Origin: Poseidonibacter lekithochrous
GTDB lineage: Bacteria; Campylobacterota; Campylobacteria; Campylobacterales; Arcobacteraceae
DNA length: 64,000 nt
NCBI RefSeq assembly: GCF_013283835.1
Contig: NZ_CP054052.1
Coordinates: forward strand, 1,240,001 to 1,304,000
Direction of reading: 5' to 3'
The notes under the pieces were generated by a model. The model had not been told where the DNA came from and ran no database searches. It saw nothing but the letters and a program-made list of their open reading frames with translations. This document shows, piece after piece, positions 53,823 through 62,020 of the stretch; the first letter of the stretch is position 1; each line of letters opens with the position of its first letter. The position numbers were made by a program, and so were the translations under genes.

Positions 53823-53849
53823 TTATTTTAATAATGATTATCAAAATAA
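53823..53849. promoter_or_regulatory. Fur-box-like palindrome upstream of ABC/TonB operon
   Basis: The 27 bases form a near-perfect palindrome. The core, TAATAATGATTATCA (53829-53843), is one base from the 7-1-7 Fur consensus TGATAAT-N-ATTATCA. It ends just ahead of the AAGGA ribosome site of the substrate-binding protein gene, so it would block transcription when occupied. Iron control is inferred from the match. Confidence 0.65.
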
Positions 53850-53861
53850 TAAAGGAATACC

Positions 53862-54842
53862 ATGTTAAGAAAAATACTTTTAAGTTTCGCAGTTTTACTA
53901 ACTACAAATCTATGGGCTAAAAAGACTGACAAGATCGTTGTTGCAGGACCTTTTGCAACAGTATCTCATCCAATGATTTTAATGCAAAACAATGATGTAC
54001 TAAAAGACTTAGGTAAAGAAATAGAATTTAAAGTTTGGAGAAATCCAGATGAATTACGAGCACTAGCATTAAATTCTGATGTAGATTTTATTGCAGTTCC
54101 TACTAATGTTGCTGCAAATTTATATAATAAAGGTGTTGATATAAAACTTCTAAATGTCTCGGTTTGGGGAATATTAGGAATGTTAACACGAGATAAAAGC
54201 CTTAAAAAACTTTCTGATTTTAAAGACAAAGAAATTGTAATGCCATTTAAATTTGATATGCCTGATATTGTATTTAAAGAGATTGTAAAAGCCCAAGGTT
54301 TTGATTATAAAAAAGATTTTAAATTAAAATATGTAGCTAGTCCAATAGATGCAATGCAAATGCTAATAATGAGACGAGTTGACCATGCTTTACTTGCAGA
54401 ACCTGCTACTTCTATTGCTTTAAGAAAAACAAAATCTTTCCCTTTAAAAGTTGTTGCACCTGAATTGTATAGAAGTGCTGATTTACAAAAAGAGTGGGGT
54501 GAAGTATTTAAAATAGAATCAAAAATACCACAAGCAGGAATTGCTTACCTAGGAAAAACTGAGGGAAAAAAAGAGATTATTGATAGATTTATGCTTGAGT
54601 ATAAAAAAGCATTAGCTTGGTATAAAAATAACCCAGAGAAGTCATCTGAAATTATTGTTAAAGCCTTACCTATGTTAGAAGAAAAAGGTCTTGCTGATTC
54701 TATAAAATATGTGAATATTGATTCTGTTAAATCTACTGACTCTCAAAAAGATTTAGAGTTTTTCTTTGATATTTTAAAACAGAGTAATCCTAAATTAATT
54801 GGTGGAAAATCTCCAGATTCTAATTTTTATTACAAGTATTAA
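53862..54842 (+). CDS. ABC transporter substrate-binding protein (NMT1/SsuA-like)
   Basis: A signal peptide (MLRKILLSFAVLLTTNLWAK) precedes a type II periplasmic binding fold like NMT1/THI5, SsuA or TauA: KIVVAGPFATVSHPMILMQN, NSDVDFIAVPTNVAANLYNK, LSDFKDKEIVMPF, and RRVDHALLAEPATSIALRK. It belongs with the SsuC-type permease and ATPase encoded 2 kb downstream, after a TonB-dependent receptor gene. The ligand is unknown: the family binds sulfonates, nitrate, pyrimidines and other compounds. The Fur-like box and TonB partner favour a metal chelate or a related nutrient (inference). Confidence 0.9.
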   Translation: MLRKILLSFAVLLTTNLWAKKTDKIVVAGPFATVSHPMILMQNNDVLKDLGKEIEFKVWRNPDELRALALNSDVDFIAVPTNVAANLYNKGVDIKLLNVSVWGILGMLTRDKSLKKLSDFKDKEIVMPFKFDMPDIVFKEIVKAQGFDYKKDFKLKYVASPIDAMQMLIMRRVDHALLAEPATSIALRKTKSFPLKVVAPELYRSADLQKEWGEVFKIESKIPQAGIAYLGKTEGKKEIIDRFMLEYKKALAWYKNNPEKSSEIIVKALPMLEEKGLADSIKYVNIDSVKSTDSQKDLEFFFDILKQSNPKLIGGKSPDSNFYYKY

Positions 54843-54853
54843 TGATATTTATT

Positions 54854-54878
54854 CTCATTATTGATATTAATCAATGAG
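54854..54878. promoter_or_regulatory. AT-rich palindrome upstream of TonB receptor gene
   Basis: ATTGAT-ATTA-ATCAAT (54860-54875) is flanked by CTCATT and AATGAG, giving a larger imperfect palindrome 50 bases before the receptor start. It may be a second Fur-type site or an intercistronic hairpin that tunes the expression of receptor versus binding protein. Confidence 0.4.
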
Positions 54879-54929
54879 ATAAATTTATATTAATACTAGA
54901 ATACAACAATTTTATAAATAAGGAAAAAA

Positions 54930-56990
54930 ATGAAAAAGAATATATTGCTTTCAACAATAGTATGTTTTTCTATATTAAATACTGCGAATGCTCAAAACCT
55001 AGGTGAAATTACTGTTTCAACTGCTACAAAAACAGAAAAATCAATTGATGGAGTAAGTGCATCTGTTGTTGTTATTACTCAAAAAGATATTCAAAAAACT
55101 GGTGCTAGTACATTAGATAAGATTTTAAAAAAAATACCTTCTATTAATGCTCAATTTGCAAGGTTTCCTCATCCAAGTTCTGCTTCAAAAGCTGCAATTT
55201 CTTTACGAGGAGTTGGTGCTAATGGAACACTGATTTTAATTGATGGGAAGAGATTATCAGGGGAGACAGAAAGCCCTTATGAAATGACAAGAATATCAGC
55301 ATCTATGATTGAGAGAATTGAAATTGTAAAAGGTTCAATGTCAACTCTTTATGGTTCAGATGCAATTGGTGGAGTTATTAATATCATTACAAAAAAGATT
55401 GATAAGAATATTTCAACACTTGATATGAAATATGGTGCAAATTCTAATGGGGATGCTAAAAATAAAAATATCAACTTTACTACAAGTGGAAAAGTAAATA
55501 CTTTTAAATATAGAGTTTATGGCTCTTACAATAATACAACACCGTTCACAAAATCTAAATCATATTCTCAAATTGCAACTAATCCAAACTCTGGGGCAGT
55601 AATTGCAGGAGATGCTCAACATGGAGTTGCTGGAGATTTTGGAGTAACGTATAGAGATGAATCAACAGTAAAAACAATTGGAACAAGATTTGAAAATGAT
55701 TTTTCTGATAACTTTACTTTAGGTTTTGATTTAAATTACTTTATTGAAAAAAGAAATGGTATTTATTTAGGTAATGCAAAATATGTAAATGCTGGTACTC
55801 CTATTTTAGTTAAACAAACACCAATTGATTCTAGAGATGAAAATAGAAGATTAGATATATCTACAGATATGAATTATTTTATTAATGATGATTTATCTAT
55901 TGATGCAAAAGTTTATAGATCTTATTATAAAAAAAGAAACTATACTAATGCAATTAATTTCAATGGTCCTACAAATACTAAATTTAGTGCAAATGTTACA
56001 TTTGATACTTTTGAATCAAATATTAAATATGGACTAAATGAAAATAACTTCATTACAACAGGAGTTGAGTATAGAAAAGAAACTAGAGATTCAAGTGCTA
56101 TAAATCCTGTTCCTTCTTCTAGTGAATTTATTACTAAAACAGCAAAATATAAATCTTTATTTATTCAAGATGAGATTGCTTTCTCTGATACTTTAAATGC
56201 AACAATTGGTGCTAGATATGACAATATTTCTAGTTTTGATAATAAAGTTACTTTTCAAGCAGGACTTGTGAAGAACTTAAGTGAAAATACAAGTATTAGA
56301 GCAAATTATGCGCAAGGATATAGAACACCTGATGTTGCAGAATTATTTGTTGTTGCTCCAAGCTTTAAAGATGGGAAAAGATTTGGTGCTGATGTAATCT
56401 TTGGTCCTAAAACTACTGCTTATGATTTAAAACCAGAACAGTCTCAGACTTTTGAGATTTCATTATCTAATAGAAGTGAATCTACGTCATCACAAATTAC
56501 AATCTTTAATAATAAGATAAAAGATAAAATTGAATTAGTATCATACGGTACTGGTGCTGCTAAATATTATACTTCTGAGAATTTAGAAAAAGTTGATATT
56601 AAAGGTGCCGAAGCTTCATTATCACATGAAGTAAATGATAAATTAGGTGTAGCTCTAAATGCTACATATTTAAAATCTGAAGATGAAAGTACACAAAAAG
56701 AGCTTTCATTTACACCAAATATTTCTGCTTCATTTAGTGCAAATTATGACTTTACATCAAAGTTTTCAACTAATTTAATACTTAGATATATTGGAAAACA
56801 ATATACAGATTCTTCTAATACTACAAAAGCAGATGCTTATAATTTAGTGGATATTTCTGGAAAATATGAAGTTAAGAAAAATGTTGAACTTTATGCAGGT
56901 GTAGATAATATTTTTGATAAAGAACTAGATACTGTTTTAGGTTCAAACGTTGGAGTATATTATTTCACTGGTGTTAAAGTTAGCTTTTAA
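54930..56990 (+). CDS. TonB-dependent outer-membrane receptor
   Basis: A signal peptide (MKKNILLSTIVCFSILNTANA) is followed by a TonB box region (GEITVSTATK) and a plug domain (VVVITQKDIQKTGASTLDKI, ISLRGVGANGTLILIDGKRL, IERIEIVKGSMSTLYGSDAI, GGVINIITKK). A 22-strand barrel ends in Phe (VKVSF). At 686 residues it has the size of siderophore, heme or cobalamin receptors. It lies between a substrate-binding protein and a permease of one ABC importer; the permease start overlaps its stop (TAATG). The substrate is unknown. Confidence 0.94.
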   Translation: MKKNILLSTIVCFSILNTANAQNLGEITVSTATKTEKSIDGVSASVVVITQKDIQKTGASTLDKILKKIPSINAQFARFPHPSSASKAAISLRGVGANGTLILIDGKRLSGETESPYEMTRISASMIERIEIVKGSMSTLYGSDAIGGVINIITKKIDKNISTLDMKYGANSNGDAKNKNINFTTSGKVNTFKYRVYGSYNNTTPFTKSKSYSQIATNPNSGAVIAGDAQHGVAGDFGVTYRDESTVKTIGTRFENDFSDNFTLGFDLNYFIEKRNGIYLGNAKYVNAGTPILVKQTPIDSRDENRRLDISTDMNYFINDDLSIDAKVYRSYYKKRNYTNAINFNGPTNTKFSANVTFDTFESNIKYGLNENNFITTGVEYRKETRDSSAINPVPSSSEFITKTAKYKSLFIQDEIAFSDTLNATIGARYDNISSFDNKVTFQAGLVKNLSENTSIRANYAQGYRTPDVAELFVVAPSFKDGKRFGADVIFGPKTTAYDLKPEQSQTFEISLSNRSESTSSQITIFNNKIKDKIELVSYGTGAAKYYTSENLEKVDIKGAEASLSHEVNDKLGVALNATYLKSEDESTQKELSFTPNISASFSANYDFTSKFSTNLILRYIGKQYTDSSNTTKADAYNLVDISGKYEVKKNVELYAGVDNIFDKELDTVLGSNVGVYYFTGVKVSF

Positions 56991-57772
56991 TGAAGTTCAT
57001 AATTAAATTACTAAAAGACTTCCCAGCCTATTTATTTTCAGGTTGGGGAGCTATTGCTTCTATTTTACTTTTTATTGCCTGTTGGGATATAGGAAATCAA
57101 GTTTATGGAAATTTAGTTTTACCATCACCTCTACAAACTTTTCAAACTTTGTTTTTAATGCTTCAAGACCTAGAGGTTTGGAGTGAGATTAAAACTACAA
57201 TATATAGAGCTTCTATAGGCTTTTCAATATCTTTTCTAATAGGAACTACCCTTGGATTATTAGCAGGCTTTTTTGCAACTGCTTCAATTATGAGTAGACC
57301 AATAGTTACTATATTAGTTGGAATGCCTCCAATTGCTTGGATTGTATTAGCAATGATTTGGTTTGGTATGAATGACCAAACAGTAATATTTACAGTTGTC
57401 GTAGCTTCCTTTCCTATAATTTTTGTAGGAGCCTTACAAGGAACTAGAACAATTGAAGGGGATTTAAAAGAGATGGTAGATTCTTTTAATTTACCTTTTT
57501 ATCAGAAGTTTTTGAATCTATATTTTCCTCATATTTTCTCTTATGTTTTTCCTGCTTTAATTTCAGGACTTGGTATGTCTTGGAAGATTGTTGTAATGGC
57601 TGAGCTTTTAGCTTCAAACTCTGGAATAGGTTACTCTTTATCAATTGCAAGAGCTCAGTTAGATACGCCTACAGCTTTAGCATTAGTTGTTATTATGATT
57701 GGTACTTTGATGATTATTGAATATATAATTTTAGAACCTATAAAAAGAGAGGTTGAATCATGGCGAGATTAG
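56990..57772 (+). CDS. ABC transporter permease (SsuC/TauC-like)
   Basis: The 260-residue protein has six membrane helices and the BPD_transp_1 fold, with EIKTTIYRASIGFSISFLIG, VGMPPIAWIVLAMIWFG and GTRTIEGDLKEMVDSFNLP. The latter is followed by the EAA-type loop LYFPHIFSYVFPALISGLGM. Best resemblance is to permeases of nitrate, sulfonate and taurine importers. It is coupled to the receptor gene by TAATG and overlaps the ATPase gene by 13 bases. Confidence 0.93.
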   Translation: MKFIIKLLKDFPAYLFSGWGAIASILLFIACWDIGNQVYGNLVLPSPLQTFQTLFLMLQDLEVWSEIKTTIYRASIGFSISFLIGTTLGLLAGFFATASIMSRPIVTILVGMPPIAWIVLAMIWFGMNDQTVIFTVVVASFPIIFVGALQGTRTIEGDLKEMVDSFNLPFYQKFLNLYFPHIFSYVFPALISGLGMSWKIVVMAELLASNSGIGYSLSIARAQLDTPTALALVVIMIGTLMIIEYIILEPIKREVESWRD

Positions 57773-58497
57773 AAGTACAAAAAGTAAATCACTCTTTTGG
57801 TTTTACTGAGATTTTAAATGATATTAACTTTACTTTAGAAAAAGGAGAGGTTTTATCAATTGTAGGTCCTAGTGGTGGTGGAAAAACCACTCTTTTACAC
57901 TTATGTGCAAAACTTCTAAAACTAGAAGAAGGCAAAATAAAAAACTCTTTTAAAAGTTCTTCCTTTGCTTTTCAAGAACCAAGACTTCTTCCTTGGAAAA
58001 ATGTACTAGATAATATCTCTTTGGGTTTAATTGCAAAAGGTGAGAAGAAAAAAACAGCACTTGAAAAATCAAAAAAGATTGCTTTACAATTTGGTTTGGA
58101 AGTTGAGGATTTTGAGAAGTTTCCAAAAGATTTAAGTGGTGGAATGAGACAAAGAGTCTCTTTTGCAAGAGCTTTAGTCGTTGAACCTGAGCTTTTATTT
58201 TTAGATGAGCCTTTTTCTGCTTTAGATATTGGTTTAAAAAAAGAGTTACAAAATATATTAATTGAGAAAATAGAAAATAAAGAGTTATCTATTCTATTTA
58301 TTACCCATGATTTAATGGAAGCTATTAGATTAAGCAATAAAGTCTTATTACTAAAAGCAGATCCTGGACAAATAGTAAAAAGTTTTGATTATGATATTTC
58401 TCACAAACAAAGAAATGACGAGTTTGTTTATAATGAATGTGCAAAGTTATTGCAAGATAATACAATCATCTCAACATTTGAATTGGAGTTAAAATAA
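57760..58497 (+). CDS. ABC transporter ATP-binding protein (SsuB/TauB-like)
   Basis: All nucleotide-binding motifs are present: Walker A GPSGGGKTT, Q-loop (FAFQEPRLLPWKNVLDNI), signature LSGGMRQRVSFARAL, Walker B LLFLDEPFSALD and the switch His in FITHDLMEA. The 245 residues are of normal length. EPRLLPW is typical of the nitrate/sulfonate/taurine subfamily, consistent with the permease. The downstream NnrS gene starts at its last stop base (TAATG), so all are one operon. Confidence 0.94.
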   Translation: MARLEVQKVNHSFGFTEILNDINFTLEKGEVLSIVGPSGGGKTTLLHLCAKLLKLEEGKIKNSFKSSSFAFQEPRLLPWKNVLDNISLGLIAKGEKKKTALEKSKKIALQFGLEVEDFEKFPKDLSGGMRQRVSFARALVVEPELLFLDEPFSALDIGLKKELQNILIEKIENKELSILFITHDLMEAIRLSNKVLLLKADPGQIVKSFDYDISHKQRNDEFVYNECAKLLQDNTIISTFELELK

Positions 58498-59720
58498 TGG
58501 CAAATGCAATGAAACATTATATGTATTATCCAGATGATAAAAATGTACCAATATATCTAGCTTATGGTTTTAGAATTATCTTTTTACTTCTAGCTCCTTA
58601 TATTGTAATCTCTTCAATTTTATGGGGATTTGTATACTCTGGAATGATTCCTTTTTTTACTGATGATATTTTAACTTGGCATATTTATGAGTTTTTATAT
58701 GGTATTGGAATTGCAGGAATATTGGCTTTTTTACTTACTGGATTACCTGAAATGTATCCAGGTTCTGTTCCTATTATTGGAAACAAACTAAAAATGATTA
58801 CAGCTTTATGGTTAAGTGGAAGAGTTAGCTTCTGGTTTATTGATTATCTTAGTATTTATATAGTTTTTATTTTGAATGTATCTATTTTATTATGGATTTT
58901 AGTTTGGGCTTTTAAACCTGTGGTTTTAGATAAGTTCCAAAAACACTCTTCAATTGCTTATACTATATGTGCTCTGTTTTTTGTGCAAGTGTGGTTTTTC
59001 TTATCACAGATGTCATTAGTTCAAAGTGATTCTTTGGCTATTTTAAAAGTGGCATTAGGATTGTTTATGGTTTTAATTCTTTTAGCGTTAAGACGAGTTA
59101 ATATGGAAGCTTTAAATGAAATTATGGAAGATAAAAATATTGATGATATATTTTTAGCAAGAAGTTTTAGATATAACCTAGCTATTTTTACTGTTTTATT
59201 ATATACAGTAGGGGAGTTTTTTTATGAAGGAAATTCTGCTTTAGCATGGATTGGTTTTGCTTGTGCTTGTGCTATTATTTCTATACTAAATGACTATATT
59301 TTAAAATATGAATCAATACTATTTGAGCCCTTTGTGATTTTTTTATCATTGGTAACAATTTTAATGAGTTTAGGTTATGGTTTTATTGCTTATGATATTT
59401 TAGATGAGTCTTTATATGCTATAAATCATTTTAGACATTTTTTAACTACTGGTTCTTTTGGAATTGCATTTTTTGTCATAATGGTTGTAATTTCAACAGT
59501 TCATACTGGAAGACAATTAACATCAAATATTTATATAGTATTAGGAATTTTATTTATATTAGCCTCTACACTTATTAGAGTATTAATACCTTTTTATGAA
59601 GAGTATACAATTCTAGCATACGTGAGTTCTTCAATTCTTTGGGCTTTGGCATTTGTACTTTATATGATTAAATATTTTCCATATTTATTAGCTAAAAGAG
59701 CTGATGGAATAAAAGGTTAG
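58497..59720 (+). CDS. NnrS family membrane protein
   Basis: The 407-residue protein has about 12 membrane helices and NnrS features: YGFRIIFLLLAPYIVISSIL, TWHIYEFLYGIGIAGILAFL and LTGLPEMYPGSVPIIGNKL followed by LWLSGRVSFWFI, and a late HFRHFLTTGSFGIAFFVIM. NnrS proteins bind heme and copper and protect against nitric oxide stress in denitrifying or pathogenic bacteria. Its position as the fourth gene of a TonB/ABC operon is unusual and suggests that the imported nutrient serves respiration or NO defence (inference). Confidence 0.87.
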   Translation: MANAMKHYMYYPDDKNVPIYLAYGFRIIFLLLAPYIVISSILWGFVYSGMIPFFTDDILTWHIYEFLYGIGIAGILAFLLTGLPEMYPGSVPIIGNKLKMITALWLSGRVSFWFIDYLSIYIVFILNVSILLWILVWAFKPVVLDKFQKHSSIAYTICALFFVQVWFFLSQMSLVQSDSLAILKVALGLFMVLILLALRRVNMEALNEIMEDKNIDDIFLARSFRYNLAIFTVLLYTVGEFFYEGNSALAWIGFACACAIISILNDYILKYESILFEPFVIFLSLVTILMSLGYGFIAYDILDESLYAINHFRHFLTTGSFGIAFFVIMVVISTVHTGRQLTSNIYIVLGILFILASTLIRVLIPFYEEYTILAYVSSSILWALAFVLYMIKYFPYLLAKRADGIKG

Positions 59721-59756
59721 AAAAGAGTTAATAACTCTTTTCTAGTTTTTGTTTTT
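59718..59756 (+). terminator. Terminator between convergent uptake clusters
   Basis: TAGAAAAGAGTT, an AAT loop and AACTCTTTTCTA form a perfect 12-bp stem followed by GTTTTTGTTTTTT, a strong U-tract on the plus strand. It overlaps the end of the convergent gene at 59728. Confidence 0.9.
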
Positions 59757-60177
59757 TATTTCTAAACATCAAAATTATTGATATAAATATAAAAATAAAA
59801 GAAGTTATACTTGTGTATAAAAAAGCTTTAGCTTCTTTTTTTACTTCAATTTTAAAGCCCTTATTAGGAGCTGGCCCATCTTTTACTACATCATTATCTC
59901 TTACAATTAAATATACCCAATAAGATTCATTTGGTATATTTGTAATAAGACCTTTTTTTGAGAGTTTATCTTCAAATAAAACTCTATTATCAATCATAGA
60001 AATAAGTTTTATTTTATTTCCAGCTAAAGCTCTTTTTGATTTTTTGAAAAAAGCATTTATATGGATTTTGTCGTTTTCTATTTTTTTTACTTCTAATTCT
60101 ACTCCTGCTATTTTATGTGCAAAAAGAGTTGTTGTAAATAAAAGTAAAAAAATAGATATTACTTTATTGATTTTCAT
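59728..60177 (-). CDS. Exported protein with C-terminal membrane anchor, 149 aa
   Basis: From ATG 60177 (GGAGATAGAT ahead) the protein begins with a signal peptide (MKINKVISIFLLLFTTTLFA). A periplasmic beta-rich domain follows (VELEVKKIENDKIHINAFFK, NKIKLISMIDNRVLFED), and one helix near the C-terminus (FLYTSITSFIFIFISIILMF) ends in a basic tail. A longer frame up to 60252 has no good start. The plan resembles small periplasmic binding or accessory proteins of metal uptake loci, but I cannot name the family. Its start lies in the end of the PepSY gene, so it is in that operon. Confidence 0.75.
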   Translation of the reverse strand: MKINKVISIFLLLFTTTLFAHKIAGVELEVKKIENDKIHINAFFKKSKRALAGNKIKLISMIDNRVLFEDKLSKKGLITNIPNESYWVYLIVRDNDVVKDGPAPNKGFKIEVKKEAKAFLYTSITSFIFIFISIILMFRNKKQKLEKSY

Positions 60178-61708
60178 ATCTATCTCCATCATATTTATAA
60201 AAGAAAGGTATTTTCTTTGAAGTTTTTGTAAAAACAAAAAACAACAGTGCAAAAACTAATAGTGTTAAATCTACAAAAAAAACTTCATTTAAATTTGCTT
60301 TGAAACTAAGCCATGGGTAATAACCTGTACTTATTCCATGATAAACTACTGTTAAAATCAGAAATATTGAAGAGATAAATAAAAGGTGATTTATTACTTT
60401 TAATACATTGTCTTTTATTACTGCATAAAGCAAAGTGGCTGCCCAAAAACTATAAAATGAACCCTTTAACCAAGTGATTCTCTCAAACATATCAAAAGGT
60501 AAATACCAATATAAAAACATTAATAAACAAGATGCTGGAATAACTCCAATCATTGTAGCCATTGCTAGTTTGTTTAAAATACTGTAATACTTCTCATCTG
60601 CTTTGGCTTTTTTAGCTTTTTTTTCACTATAAATTAAAAAACCAAAAGATAGGGATACGGCCATGATAATTCCAAAAATAAAATAGATTATTCTAAGAAC
60701 TAATGTTTCATCAGGAATAAAATGTAAAAAATAAAAAGTGGATAATATTCCATTTGTGATATTTGCATTAGCTAAATCTTTTTTATCTAAAACTTTTCCA
60801 TTTACTGCACTTAATTCAATATACATTCTATTTATTCTTCCAGAGATATATCTATTATCTTTTAGATATCCAGAGAATTTTATTTTTGCATTTTCTTCAT
60901 TCCATGATTGTAGTTTGATTTTATTTATTTCTAAATTTACAAAGTTTTTTTGTGCAAGTTCTTGCAGTTTATTTATACTTAACATCTCAGTTTTTCTTGA
61001 AGCTTCAATTTTTTTATCTCTTGGAAATAAAATAGGTCCAACTAACTGTCTAAGACTTGTTTCTTGTGTATTTGAAGCGCTATATGCAATAGGAGAGGCT
61101 GAACTTAGCATAAATCCTAAAAGTGATCCAGTTAAGGCAAATATTAGAATAAATGGAAGTAAACTCAAACTTAGGTTTTTATGCCATTTTAAATAGAACT
61201 TCTCTTTTTTTGTACTTTTCTTTTTGTTGCTTAACCAAAGAATAACTCCACTTAAAGATAAAAATATCATTAGAATTGAAGCAATTCCCATAAGAACTAT
61301 TCCTACTTTTGGAATATTTCTTCCTATATGTATTTCATTAAAAAAATTACTTATAAAATTTGTTTCATTTTGTGTATTTAGTATTTCATTTGTATTTGGA
61401 TTTATATATATTGTTTTTGATTTATCGTCATTTATAGCTAGAGCTTTATCTCTAAAAGAGGGTAGTGAAATTTCAATATTATTATTTAAATCTTTTTCTT
61501 TTATGATTTTAGGTACTAAAATGTCAAGGTCTGTTTTTTCATATGAAGAGACAAAATGCCTTGATGGATTTTCCCAAGTATTTATATATGGTAAGAACAC
61601 TGTTATTGTTCCAAAATATGTTGCAATATAAAAAAGAAAAATTGCAAATAAGCCTAGAATTGTATGTGCGCGCATTAGATATTTTAGATTTATATTATTT
61701 AGTCTCAT
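60164..61708 (-). CDS. PepSY-associated transmembrane protein (PiuB/FoxB-like)
   Basis: The start ATG 61708 forms TAATG with the stop of the upstream gene, with AAAGG eight bases ahead; a longer frame from 61765 is not needed. The protein has a first helix (MRAHTILGLFAIFLFYIATY), a PepSY-type periplasmic region and three more helices up front, with the FYLKWHKNLSLSLLPFILIF segment. Then come further helices to about residue 505. This is the family of inner-membrane ferric-siderophore reductases and iron-regulated PiuB proteins. The TonB receptor upstream in the operon agrees with ferri-chelate uptake. Confidence 0.87.
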   Translation of the reverse strand: MRLNNINLKYLMRAHTILGLFAIFLFYIATYFGTITVFLPYINTWENPSRHFVSSYEKTDLDILVPKIIKEKDLNNNIEISLPSFRDKALAINDDKSKTIYINPNTNEILNTQNETNFISNFFNEIHIGRNIPKVGIVLMGIASILMIFLSLSGVILWLSNKKKSTKKEKFYLKWHKNLSLSLLPFILIFALTGSLLGFMLSSASPIAYSASNTQETSLRQLVGPILFPRDKKIEASRKTEMLSINKLQELAQKNFVNLEINKIKLQSWNEENAKIKFSGYLKDNRYISGRINRMYIELSAVNGKVLDKKDLANANITNGILSTFYFLHFIPDETLVLRIIYFIFGIIMAVSLSFGFLIYSEKKAKKAKADEKYYSILNKLAMATMIGVIPASCLLMFLYWYLPFDMFERITWLKGSFYSFWAATLLYAVIKDNVLKVINHLLFISSIFLILTVVYHGISTGYYPWLSFKANLNEVFFVDLTLLVFALLFFVFTKTSKKIPFFYKYDGDRYENQ

Positions 61709-62010
61709 TAAAATACCTTTATAGAAAAAATTAATGAAACTACTAGGAGAACAAAAGTAAAACAAATCTTTTTAATAGCTAATATTCTAGTTTTTGAAAA
61801 CAGTATCCATATACCATAAAAGGACATTAGTATAGGAGTCAGTATCATTGAAGGAATTATTTTTAGTGCAAAATCCCCTATAATAATTGAAGATAATAAC
61901 ATTGTTGTTAAATAGCTTAATAATACTGCGCCTATACAGGCTAAAGCTGCATGAACTAAGCCAATTTTTGACTTAGATTCATACATAAAGTTTTTAGTTT
62001 TTTCTAACAT
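61708..62010 (-). CDS. Small inner-membrane protein, 100 aa (DUF3649-like)
   Basis: Three hydrophobic helices (VHAALACIGAVLLSYLTTML, IIPSMILTPILMSFYGIWIL, ICFTFVLLVVSLIFSIKVF) with short polar links. The size, topology and place between a TonB receptor and a PepSY protein resemble the DUF3649-type proteins of siderophore uptake loci; this is a positional match more than a sequence match. It starts 10 bases after the receptor stop and overlaps the PepSY start by one base. Confidence 0.75.
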   Translation of the reverse strand: MLEKTKNFMYESKSKIGLVHAALACIGAVLLSYLTTMLLSSIIIGDFALKIIPSMILTPILMSFYGIWILFSKTRILAIKKICFTFVLLVVSLIFSIKVF

Positions 62011-62020
62011 TTCTTAACTT

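Noticed and set aside
61224-61631. 135-residue plus-strand frame inside the PepSY gene
   Set aside because: It is the antisense shadow of a membrane protein with coupled starts and family features on the minus strand.
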